NCBI GenBank assembly: GCA_963663775.1 | Contig: OY760624.1 | Coordinates: forward strand, 2,666,001-2,730,000 | Source of the DNA: G963663775 sp963663775 | GTDB lineage: Bacteria; Bacillota; Clostridia; Oscillospirales; Butyricicoccaceae | Length of the DNA stretch: 64,000 nt | Reading direction: 5' to 3' | Shown: positions 34,324-41,570 of the stretch, piece after piece | How the letters are laid out: each line of letters opens with the position of its first letter | Position numbering within the stretch: the first letter of the stretch is position 1 | Made by a program: the position numbers and the translations under genes | Notes under the pieces: model-generated | The model's input: only the letters and a program-made list of their open reading frames with translations | Databases searched by the model: none | Told to the model about the DNA's origin: nothing

Positions 34324-35716
34324 ATTGTTCCTCCTTGCGCCGAATCGTCATATTAGGAATGTGATAGCCATTGTGCTCCACTTTGCCGTCTTCCAGCTGA
34401 ACAGTATATCCCATGTCTATGTCCTTACTGCGCACCACCGCTAAAATCAGCAAGATGAAGTCCGAATCACTTTGGATAACAATATCCTTGCTTTGAATGC
34501 TTACACTGCCTGCAGGAAATAAGTTCTCTACATAGGCGCGCACCCTTGCGATAGGATATCCACTTTTCATCTGCTCTAACATACTTGACATCGCAACATC
34601 AGAAAAGCTGTTCGCCTGTTCAATTTCTAATGGCGGAATATCCATACGTCTGGTTCTAACACTTTTGTGATACAGCGACTTCCCATCAAAAAATTCTTGA
34701 CGGTTCACTTGAATGTTCTTTTCCAACATCTCGCCCAGCATTATCCGCTCTGCTTCTTCAGAAGCTGCATATGTTTTCAATAAGGCAACCAGCTTCCCTT
34801 TAATTGTCTGGTCTGCTGTCATTAAATATTGTATCTTTTCAATCGAACGCTTTGTATAGGTGCTGTGTTTGCGGTCAATTTCATTGATAATGTCTCTAAC
34901 AGATTGATACGCATCCATGACATAATCAATAGATGAAATGATTTCCCGCTCGGCTTCGCTGTCATCTGCATATTTTTTGATTGTCATAGCTCTTTCGCAC
35001 ATATTGTGCATCAAATTCTCATCGTCCAAAACATCCGATAACAGGCTTTGAATCGGAACTGCATAACGATAAATGGAATCCATCGTTTTGATAGGATGGT
35101 AAATGCGATCTGACATCTTTTTAAATTCTTCAAAATGGTTCTTCAGCAAAAAATTCACGTCATTTTGCTCTTGAATGACATTTAAAAAGCTCCGAATACC
35201 ATGATACAGCGTGCGCAATTCATATTCCAATTGCTCCGTATTCGCCTTAGCAGATAAAACAGCCTCATACATTTGCAATTCATGCTCTGACTTCGCTTGT
35301 TTCAAACTGGAGTAGGTTGAAAAAACCAACGAATTATATTCCTGTTGTGTATTTTCTTGTAATTCACTCAAGAGCTTCATAACAGAAATCGCATAATTCC
35401 GCGGTGTAATAATTTCGACAAAAGAGCCGTCTAAAAATTCTTTATCGATCCAACCTGTTTTTATAAAACGATTTAGAATCATTCGTGCTTTGGTGTTTTG
35501 CGTGAGGTTGTTTTCTGGCACTTCATCCTCTGCTTCCAGAACATAGACCTTATCTTCCAACACTGCAATCAATGCCGAAATATAGTCTTCTACCTTGATA
35601 TTCAATTCAAATTTAAACATTTGATGCAGAAGCAACAATGCCTCCACATAAATTTCTTTATTTCCAGATACCAATACAGAGAAAAAGTTGCTCGGTATTC
35701 TATCAAACAATTCCAT
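34313..35716 (-). CDS. jetA: Wadjet JetA, MukF-like kleisin
   Basis: I start at ATG 35,716 (MELFDRIPSNFFSVLVSGNK); a TTG four codons earlier is possible. The 467-residue product shows the family N-terminus with NKEIYVEALLLLHQMF. It then has winged-helix and coiled-coil parts (ETNTEQLEYELRTLYHGI-like) and a C-terminal winged helix (YTVQLEDGKVEHNGYHIP). Kleisins link the SMC heads and bind JetB dimers. It is the first gene of the operon; the AT-rich 150 nt upstream should hold the promoter, though I cannot place it with certainty. Confidence 0.9.
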   Translation of the reverse strand: MELFDRIPSNFFSVLVSGNKEIYVEALLLLHQMFKFELNIKVEDYISALIAVLEDKVYVLEAEDEVPENNLTQNTKARMILNRFIKTGWIDKEFLDGSFVEIITPRNYAISVMKLLSELQENTQQEYNSLVFSTYSSLKQAKSEHELQMYEAVLSAKANTEQLEYELRTLYHGIRSFLNVIQEQNDVNFLLKNHFEEFKKMSDRIYHPIKTMDSIYRYAVPIQSLLSDVLDDENLMHNMCERAMTIKKYADDSEAEREIISSIDYVMDAYQSVRDIINEIDRKHSTYTKRSIEKIQYLMTADQTIKGKLVALLKTYAASEEAERIMLGEMLEKNIQVNRQEFFDGKSLYHKSVRTRRMDIPPLEIEQANSFSDVAMSSMLEQMKSGYPIARVRAYVENLFPAGSVSIQSKDIVIQSDSDFILLILAVVRSKDIDMGYTVQLEDGKVEHNGYHIPNMTIRRKEEQYVE

Positions 35717-35987
35717 ATCCCACCACAAATACCTTGTACATTAAATTTTTTTAACTTTAAGCTGTAATATTATCAGTACAATTTTACATTCAAGAAAATT
35801 TTACCACATTTCCCGATATGTTTCAACAAAAAACGCTAAAATACGGCTTTCTCCGTAATCTAGCGGTCAAGCATTTGCCAAATAAAATATATCAGCATTG
35901 CACATTTTAATTTTTCTATACATTTTAACGATGCCATTATTACCTTTACAATAATTTAATTGTATCAACAACGATAACCTTAGGCAT

Positions 35988-36034
35988 AAAAAGTTCGATA
36001 TTTTAGCTAATTTAGGCTTGAATATCGAACTTTT
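35988..36034. terminator. bidirectional hairpin between Wadjet and prophage 2
   Basis: AAAAGTTCGATATT and AATATCGAACTTTTT pair over 14 bp around a 19-nt loop, with T-runs on either strand. Direct TGTTGCACC repeats follow at about 36,120-36,150. No gene is seen from 35,720 to 36,190. Confidence 0.6.
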
Positions 36035-36190
36035 TCTTTTGTTTTGTGAAGAAAAGGTACTTCTACCATTTCGATACCATTTACTGATTTCAACTCTTTT
36101 CAAGTGTTTTTAAGTTTAAGTGTTGCACCTAGTGTTGCACCTGTTGCACTTGATATAGCACATCGGCTTAAGGATTGCAGCAACGAAAAC

Positions 36191-36220
36191 AGCCCCCGAA
36201 GGAATCATCCTCCGAGGGCT
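36191..36220 (-). terminator. terminator after the Rha-type gene
   Basis: AGCCCTCGGAGGA and TCCTTCGGGGGCT form a GC-rich stem followed by GTTTTC on the minus strand, about 20 nt past the stop of the antirepressor-like gene. Confidence 0.75.
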
Positions 36221-36239
36221 TTCTCATGCCCGAACAGTG

Positions 36240-36878
36240 CTATGCCGCCAATCTCTTCATATTGTTCTGCTCAATAAACGCTTTGACTTGCGTATACTCC
36301 CATCCGCAATCTACCAGACCGCTTACAAGGCACTCCATAGACTGGACGTTTTGCAACTCTTCCTTTGTGAAGCAATCCCGCAAATCGTCCTTCTTACCGA
36401 TGCCGTATTTCTCACGAAGCTGCTTTGCGTTCATGCCAAACAGCATTTGGTAGATGCAATTCGTGTAGGTAGAATATGCATGACCGTGCATACGTTCATT
36501 TTCTGTAGACTGCTGCAACGCCTTTGTAAGTGCCTGTCGAACAGCAATACCCTTTTCACGCTCAACAAGCTTACCACGCAAGGCGGCTTCCATGGCGTTG
36601 AACTGTTTAATATAGGCGAGTTTAAATTGCATTGCCTTTTCGCCAGTATATCCCATGACCAAAAGAGTAAACCCGTCACGATTCATGATGAACATCGGGT
36701 TTTTCTTGCCGTTTCCAGCTGTATATGTTTCGGGCATGAATACCCCCGAAAATTCGGGGGTACTGATATTGGCTTGGATATTTCGAATATCTTCCAATAC
36801 GTGGTCGTGTCGCTTTCCAAATGTCTCTGCAATATCCAGACTTGTGACTGCAACTCGTTCCTCTTTACCAAACTTCAT
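36240..36878 (-). CDS. Rha-family phage regulatory protein
   Basis: The 212-residue protein begins with the pRha domain: VAVTSLDIAETFGKRHDHVLEDI, then FIMNRDGFTLLVMGYTGEKAMQFKLAYIKQFNAME. These are the family landmarks. The C-terminal half resembles the ORF6N/KilA-C-type regions (FGMNAKQLREKYGIGKKDDLRDCFT). Rha proteins interfere with phage growth or act as antirepressors. Here the gene follows the lysin in the same direction and is the last gene of prophage 2. Confidence 0.85.
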   Translation of the reverse strand: MKFGKEERVAVTSLDIAETFGKRHDHVLEDIRNIQANISTPEFSGVFMPETYTAGNGKKNPMFIMNRDGFTLLVMGYTGEKAMQFKLAYIKQFNAMEAALRGKLVEREKGIAVRQALTKALQQSTENERMHGHAYSTYTNCIYQMLFGMNAKQLREKYGIGKKDDLRDCFTKEELQNVQSMECLVSGLVDCGWEYTQVKAFIEQNNMKRLAA

Positions 36879-36952
36879 AATTTCAACTAACCTACAATCA
36901 ATCCTCCATTGTTGATTTTGGGTATAAAAATAGCACCTACCCCTGTAGATGC

Positions 36953-37696
36953 CTACTTCTTAATCAGCTTCACAATCAGCTGATAGAACCGATACAAGAT
37001 TGTCACCAGTGCTTCTCTGGTGCAGAATCCCTTATACTGCTTGTTCCCGCTATCATCACCGGTAATCAAGCCGTTTTCTTCTGCCCATGTGCGGACATCT
37101 TCGCTCCACTCACCCGGCGTTTCCGCAGCCTTTTGTTTCTCATAATTCTTTGCATACTGGTTAAACTGTGCCTGTGTCATTTCCTCTTCCTCCTCATACG
37201 GCGGTCTGCCATAGCCCGCAATCCTCGAATAATCCAACGAATAGCTTTTCAGCCGCACACAACCGCCGTTTCTGTCCATTCCTGCGGTACTTGAGGTGTT
37301 GCCCTCAACAGTGTATACCTTGCTGCTGTCCGCGCTGATAACAATACCCACGTGGCAGGCACGTGTACCGTTGGTAAAGAAAATGAAATCGCCTGCTTGC
37401 GGTTTGCTTTCATGCCACCACCCCTTTTTCTTGAAATAGTTGACGCCAGAGGGACAATAGGCGAATGGCGTGATAATCATTTTACCCAGTGCAATACGCA
37501 TGCACACGCAGCAGAACATCGCACACCACGGCTGTGCCTGCAAGTTGTCCCCGAAGTAGCCCTTGTACCACTTCGCAAAGATGGTGTAATTCCCATCCCC
37601 TGCATTTGCAGTCAAGCTTTCAAGGTTAGCATTCGACCCCTTTTCCAGATAGCCGTCCCACTTCTTCGCTTCTGCAATGACCTTTGCAGCACTCAT
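36953..37696 (-). CDS. CHAP-domain phage endolysin
   Basis: The 247-residue lysin has a CHAP-type papain fold. The catalytic Cys58 lies in LQAQPWCAMFCCVCMR, His115 lies in TRACHVGIVISADSSKVYTVEGN, and the Asn/Glu position follows. The C-terminal 70 residues repeat an SLH-like helical pattern (TWAEENGLITGDDSG) resembling the tail of the amidase at 2.2-3.0 kb, so the two lysins appear to share a wall-targeting module. It overlaps the holin stop by 4 nt. It cleaves peptidoglycan peptides or the amide bond. Confidence 0.88.
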   Translation of the reverse strand: MSAAKVIAEAKKWDGYLEKGSNANLESLTANAGDGNYTIFAKWYKGYFGDNLQAQPWCAMFCCVCMRIALGKMIITPFAYCPSGVNYFKKKGWWHESKPQAGDFIFFTNGTRACHVGIVISADSSKVYTVEGNTSSTAGMDRNGGCVRLKSYSLDYSRIAGYGRPPYEEEEEMTQAQFNQYAKNYEKQKAAETPGEWSEDVRTWAEENGLITGDDSGNKQYKGFCTREALVTILYRFYQLIVKLIKK

Positions 37697-38199
37697 GCCG
37701 TCACCTCATTTGCTTTCAGTGCATCAGAGATAACAGACAGTGCAGCTTGCAAATCTGGCTTTGCATCGGATTCTTGTACCTCTGCGGCATCGTCCACGTG
37801 CTCGGCACCGGATACATCGACCGCAGGCTGTACCACCACGGGCTGCACATCATCATAGCTGTCTGCATCAATCATGGTCTGGATGCTGTCCAGTGTCTGC
37901 TCTGCGGACTTTGCGCCTTTGAGGGCCAGTACCGCAGCTTCATGCACAACCTCAATTTTGCTTGCAGGCACACCAGCCTTTTTCAGAAATGCCGTGACAT
38001 AAGATTTCATTTTGTCATTGCTGTTAAGGTCTGCAATCTGTTCCGCAGCGGCTACGGCTTGCTTGCCGAGCGAAACCCAATTATCAAGCTTCGCCGCACC
38101 AACCTTGGTTTTCAGCAGCGGAACGATAAAGCTTGTGAGTGCCACAGATGCAATAGCCATCACACCATCTGCGATATTTGCAATTTGTGTAATATCCAT
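37693..38199 (-). CDS. phage holin, LLH family
   Basis: The 168-residue protein has one N-terminal membrane segment (IADGVMAIASVALTSFIVPLL). A long amphipathic helical region follows (LGKQAVAAAEQIADLNSN, MKSYVTAFLKKAGVPASKIEVVHEAAV), the pattern of phage_holin_LLH. An acidic low-complexity linker ends the protein. It precedes the CHAP lysin, with a 4-nt overlap. Confidence 0.82.
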   Translation of the reverse strand: MDITQIANIADGVMAIASVALTSFIVPLLKTKVGAAKLDNWVSLGKQAVAAAEQIADLNSNDKMKSYVTAFLKKAGVPASKIEVVHEAAVLALKGAKSAEQTLDSIQTMIDADSYDDVQPVVVQPAVDVSGAEHVDDAAEVQESDAKPDLQAALSVISDALKANEVTA

Positions 38200-38275
38200 T
38201 TTTTATGTACCTCCATATTTACAATTTGTCGACTTCGGCAAAACGTGGGCGGCGGGTGCTCATAAACACAATCTA

Positions 38276-38575
38276 TCACGTATCCACCACAGGCATTCCC
38301 CGCACCTTTTCCATCAGCCCTGTAATAAAGCTATTCCCACCAAGGGCGGTATACTCCGTATAGAGCATTTCCATGTTTTGCAGTCCGTGCGGCGTAATCG
38401 TTTTTCGCTCGTGATAGTGGCAGTAGCTTGCCACGAGCCTGTCCCGCAGCAGTGCGACAAGTGCCCTGTCAGAGGTCTTTTGCCGTTGCCATAATAGGAC
38501 AATGCGGTGTGCCAAAAAGCCAAGGAGTGCCGCCACAGCCCACCCAAGCGCATCATGTAAAAGTGTTTCTACCAT
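38276..38575 (-). CDS. small phage membrane protein of the lysis cassette
   Basis: The 99-residue product has one hydrophobic N-terminal segment (DALGWAVAALLGFLAHRIVLLW). A basic, helical cytosolic tail follows (ASYCHYHERKTITPHGLQNME). It lies just upstream of the LLH holin and may be a second holin, antiholin or spanin-like accessory. No family is recognised with certainty. Confidence 0.6.
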   Translation of the reverse strand: MVETLLHDALGWAVAALLGFLAHRIVLLWQRQKTSDRALVALLRDRLVASYCHYHERKTITPHGLQNMEMLYTEYTALGGNSFITGLMEKVRGMPVVDT

Positions 38576-38586
38576 ACGCCACCGCC

Positions 38587-38748
38587 TTATTCCGTTTCAG
38601 CAGTTGCCGCAGCCAGCAACGCCACCAGTTCTGTGTATTCATCCGTGGTCAGCCTGTCAGCCGCCAAATACACATCCATCTTTTCCTGCAAACCGTCCGT
38701 TTTGCCCAGCTCAATCAATTTCTTGCACAAGTTGTAAACCAATGTCAT
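38587..38748 (-). CDS. small phage protein, XkdX-like position
   Basis: ATG 38,748 follows AAAGGAGAATTATT. The 53-residue product reads MTLVYNLCKKLIELGKTDGL, then KMDVYLAADRLTTDEYTEL and an Ala-rich end. Small proteins with this helix-turn-helix-like xxLTxEEYxE ending occur between tail fibre and holin genes as XkdX relatives. No function is known. Confidence 0.6.
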   Translation of the reverse strand: MTLVYNLCKKLIELGKTDGLQEKMDVYLAADRLTTDEYTELVALLAAATAETE

Positions 38749-38761
38749 AATAATTCTCCTT

Positions 38762-39058
38762 TTATAGTCCTAGTTCTAGCATTGAAATGCGATATTCTTG
38801 GTCTGCTGTAATTTCTAGCAGTAAACTATCTGTCGATTCGGGCAGTTCTACAGCTTCCGCTTCGGTCTGCACCACATCGGTCAGATTGCCGTCTGCATCC
38901 AGTACAAAATCATAATTAGGATAATATGCCAGCACCTTTTGCGCAATTGCGCCCCTATCGTCCACAATGTAGAGTGCTTCGTCCGGCGTGTCAGTCCAGT
39001 TGCTGTCGGGGTGGGTATTGATGGTTTGAAACGCCTTGGTTTCTTTGTTGATAATCAT
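38762..39058 (-). CDS. small tail-associated hypothetical protein
   Basis: The 98-residue product begins MIINKETKAFQTINTHPDSN and is acidic, with a conserved-looking GAIAQKVLAYYPNYDFVLDADG core. It starts 11 nt after the fibre gene. Small proteins in this position are often fibre chaperones or XkdW-like components; the precise role is unknown. Confidence 0.5.
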   Translation of the reverse strand: MIINKETKAFQTINTHPDSNWTDTPDEALYIVDDRGAIAQKVLAYYPNYDFVLDADGNLTDVVQTEAEAVELPESTDSLLLEITADQEYRISMLELGL

Positions 39059-39069
39059 GTTTCACCTCG

Positions 39070-39774
39070 TTATGTTCCTATCGCAAGCCAATCAAAAATT
39101 GCACCTTGCAGTATGCTCATAGACCCGCCATTTGTTATGTAATACCCTGTGTATTGAAACAAGGATGTTGAAACGCTATATTTATGAGATGCAAATATAG
39201 CATAATTAGTGGTAGAACGAGCCGAAAGAAACACTTGTGGAGTTGTTGAAAAAGCAGTGCTAAAATTTACGGTTGTTACCCCAGGGCCTGCCGAGGATGT
39301 TCCATACAACACCTTAAACCCCAAAGACGCCAGAATTTGCGCCAGCACAAACGCCGTGGTTGCCAACTGGGTGTTATTCGTCCCAACTGCTGCCGTGGGT
39401 GCGGTGGGCACGCCCGTCAACGCAGGGCTTGCCAGTGGCGCACGGCTCGTGTCAGACGGGTGCACGTGGTCTTGCCGTGCATATAAAATCGATGCCCCCA
39501 CCGCCGCCGTGCCGTCCATCATCGGGGATGCCGTTCCCTTTTGCCCCAGCACAAACCCCGTGCTCGCCGCCTGTGTGGTGTTGGTGTTCGCCGCCGCCGT
39601 TGGCACGGTGGGTACGCCTGTCAATGCAGGGCTTGCCAGCGGTGCTTTTTGCGCAAGTAAGGCTGTCAAAGCCGTTTGAAATGTTTCAAAATCTTCTGTA
39701 TCCAGCTTATCCGCCACGCTCGCCAATATCTCCGCCACTTGGTTTCCTGTGTATTCCAATTGATAATTTGCCAT
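39070..39774 (-). CDS. phage tail fibre protein with tandem repeats
   Basis: The 234-residue fibre opens MANYQLEYTGNQVAEILASV and contains two copies of APLASPALTGVPTxPTAA (residues about 50-67 and 113-130), separated by LYARQDHVHPSDTSRAP, a common fibre motif. The C-terminal head (VFLSARSTTNYAIFASHKYS) should contact the host. Its ribosome site GGAGGTGAAAC is the exact insertion point of IS110 copy 2, which leaves GGGAGGTG in place. Confidence 0.8.
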   Translation of the reverse strand: MANYQLEYTGNQVAEILASVADKLDTEDFETFQTALTALLAQKAPLASPALTGVPTVPTAAANTNTTQAASTGFVLGQKGTASPMMDGTAAVGASILYARQDHVHPSDTSRAPLASPALTGVPTAPTAAVGTNNTQLATTAFVLAQILASLGFKVLYGTSSAGPGVTTVNFSTAFSTTPQVFLSARSTTNYAIFASHKYSVSTSLFQYTGYYITNGGSMSILQGAIFDWLAIGT

Positions 39775-39785
39775 GTTTCACCTCC

Positions 39786-40166
39786 CTATAATAAAATACG
39801 TTTTTCTTCAAATATCTCTTGTTTTCATAGAATTACGCCAATTTCAAAAGAGCGATTGCGAAGCAGCACTGCATCCAGTGCACCAAAACAGGAAAAATGG
39901 GTATGACAACCAAAGCGTCGCTTGTTTTCGCAATATTTTGGCCATGGTAACCCACTATTCCTGCGGCGGCAAACCTCCCATGTCTAACAGGGTCATTGCC
40001 CTAAATTCCTTCGTCCTGCCTGCCCACAGATGGGTGTCAGCGATGCTCCTTTACCGAGTCTGTGCTCTGATGGTGAAATTTTGACTGACTACCTGCTCTT
40101 TTGTCTTTGGATTGCCTTGCTACCCGACCCAACTGTGACGCTCCCGACGGGTCATTGTGTGATATT
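39786..40166 (-). ncRNA. predicted bridge RNA region, IS110 copy 2
   Basis: This is the same structured 3' flank as in copy 1, including the AAAGGAGCAT candidate guide. No protein is encoded. Prediction only. Confidence 0.45.
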
Positions 40167-40170
40167 GCCC

Positions 40171-41451
40171 TTAAGCTGCTATTGCTGCCGGACGGTGGAT
40201 GTCACCAAGCAACCGTACTGGATCATAGTCCTCATCTTTAGTTGCAAGGGCGAAAAACACCCGAATTAACTTGCAGCATAGCGTAATGAGCGATTGTTTT
40301 TTCTTCAGCGGATTCTCTTTGCGTCTCGTGTAATAGCCGTGGATTTCTCCGAATTCTTGATTGGTTGCTACCACGGGCAGAATGGCTCGGAACAGCAGTG
40401 CCCGTAGGCGATGCCTGCCACGTTTGCTGATCCCGCTTTGTCCCCGGTGTTTACCGGAGCTGTTTTCGCGAATCGCCAATCCAGCCAGTTTCTGAATCTG
40501 TTTTGGAGACTGAAAACGTCCCAAATCTCCAACCTCGGCAAAGAAACCAGCGATGGTGAGTAGTCCAATTCCCTTGATGGCGAGCAGCTTCTGAACCGCC
40601 GGAATCTGCTCGCACAGTTCTTCTACAAGAGCCATAACGCTGTCATATTGCGTATGCTTGGCATGATAGTCCTCCAGAAGTAGCCGAATCTCCATGCGAG
40701 CAGCGATGCTGCCTTCGGTGCAGCCCATGCTGTGTTTTGCCGTTTCATACAGAGTCTGTGCTCTTTTCATTCCAACGGCCCGCAGCTTGTTTGTACGCCA
40801 TAGCTGGTTGATTCCTTCTGCTCCTGTCTTGACGACATCTACGGGCAATGGGGCACTGCCCAGCACCAACAGGCTGCTCTGTGCTTTGAAATCCCCAAAT
40901 ACCTCGTGATATTCAGGAAAGTAAATCTTGAGCCAGCGCTCAATTCGGTTCTGGATTGCCACTAACTCCCGTACGATTCGCTCACGGCAGTTCATGGCGA
41001 TACGCAGTTCCGCGTACACGCCTTCCGGAATATATGGAACGTGATATCTTCCATCGATGACCAGCTTGGCGATGGTTTTGGGGTCTTTGCTGTCCGTCTT
41101 GCTCGGATGATTGTCGTCCAGCTCCTTGCATTGCTTGACGTGGTATGGATTGACCAGTACGAGCCTGATACCTTGATCTCTCAGATATGACGCCAGGCTA
41201 AACCAGTAATGTCCTGTGGGCTCTGCGCCTACCATAATATTGCTCTGTGCGGTCTCTCCAGATAAGCTTTTGATCCATGCCTGAAACTGTCCAAATCCTT
41301 CTCCGTTGTTTGCGAAACGAAACACACGACCAAGCTCCACGCCTCGCCAGTTAAATGCTCTGGCATAATGCGTTTCGCTGCCGATGTCCACACCGATGAC
41401 GATTGTTTCTGTTGTAACTTGACTTATCTTCTCATTCTGGGTAAAATTCAT
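40171..41451 (-). CDS. IS110-family DEDD transposase/recombinase, copy 2
   Basis: The protein is residue-for-residue identical to that at 23,705-24,985. It has the RuvC-like acidic residues in VIGVDIGSETHY and MVGAEPTGHYW, and a C-terminal Transposase_20 domain. Perfect identity and opposite orientation mean the intervening 15 kb, including Wadjet, could invert by homologous recombination between copies. Confidence 0.92.
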   Translation of the reverse strand: MNFTQNEKISQVTTETIVIGVDIGSETHYARAFNWRGVELGRVFRFANNGEGFGQFQAWIKSLSGETAQSNIMVGAEPTGHYWFSLASYLRDQGIRLVLVNPYHVKQCKELDDNHPSKTDSKDPKTIAKLVIDGRYHVPYIPEGVYAELRIAMNCRERIVRELVAIQNRIERWLKIYFPEYHEVFGDFKAQSSLLVLGSAPLPVDVVKTGAEGINQLWRTNKLRAVGMKRAQTLYETAKHSMGCTEGSIAARMEIRLLLEDYHAKHTQYDSVMALVEELCEQIPAVQKLLAIKGIGLLTIAGFFAEVGDLGRFQSPKQIQKLAGLAIRENSSGKHRGQSGISKRGRHRLRALLFRAILPVVATNQEFGEIHGYYTRRKENPLKKKQSLITLCCKLIRVFFALATKDEDYDPVRLLGDIHRPAAIAA

Positions 41452-41570
41452 TTTGACGACCTCCGTTGTTTTTGAGTTTGGATTTCATCTGGCCAGATTT
41501 CATCCTCTCAATCCTAACCGGAGGTTGTCTTTTTTGCAATTCCCGTTTTTACCCCTTACAGGAATGCTCC

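Larger units (their letters stand above)
39782..41566 (-). mobile_element. IS110-family element, copy 2 (1,785 bp)
   Basis: Its transposase is identical to that of copy 1 and the element runs in the opposite direction, with 115 nt before and 385-389 nt after the gene. Rejoining its flanks gives TTTTTAAGGAGGTGAAAC ATG: the stop codon of one tail gene followed by the ribosome site of the next. Only GGAG is shared by the two ends. Confidence 0.9.

Noticed and set aside
35867..36103. 78-residue frame between Wadjet and prophage 2
   Set aside because: It spans a terminator hairpin and direct repeats, has no ribosome site and low-complexity content.
36119..36150. CRISPR-like array from three TGTTGCACC repeats
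   Set aside because: The repeats are 9 nt and spaced by 2-6 nt; no spacers, no cas genes. No CRISPR array is visible anywhere in the window.
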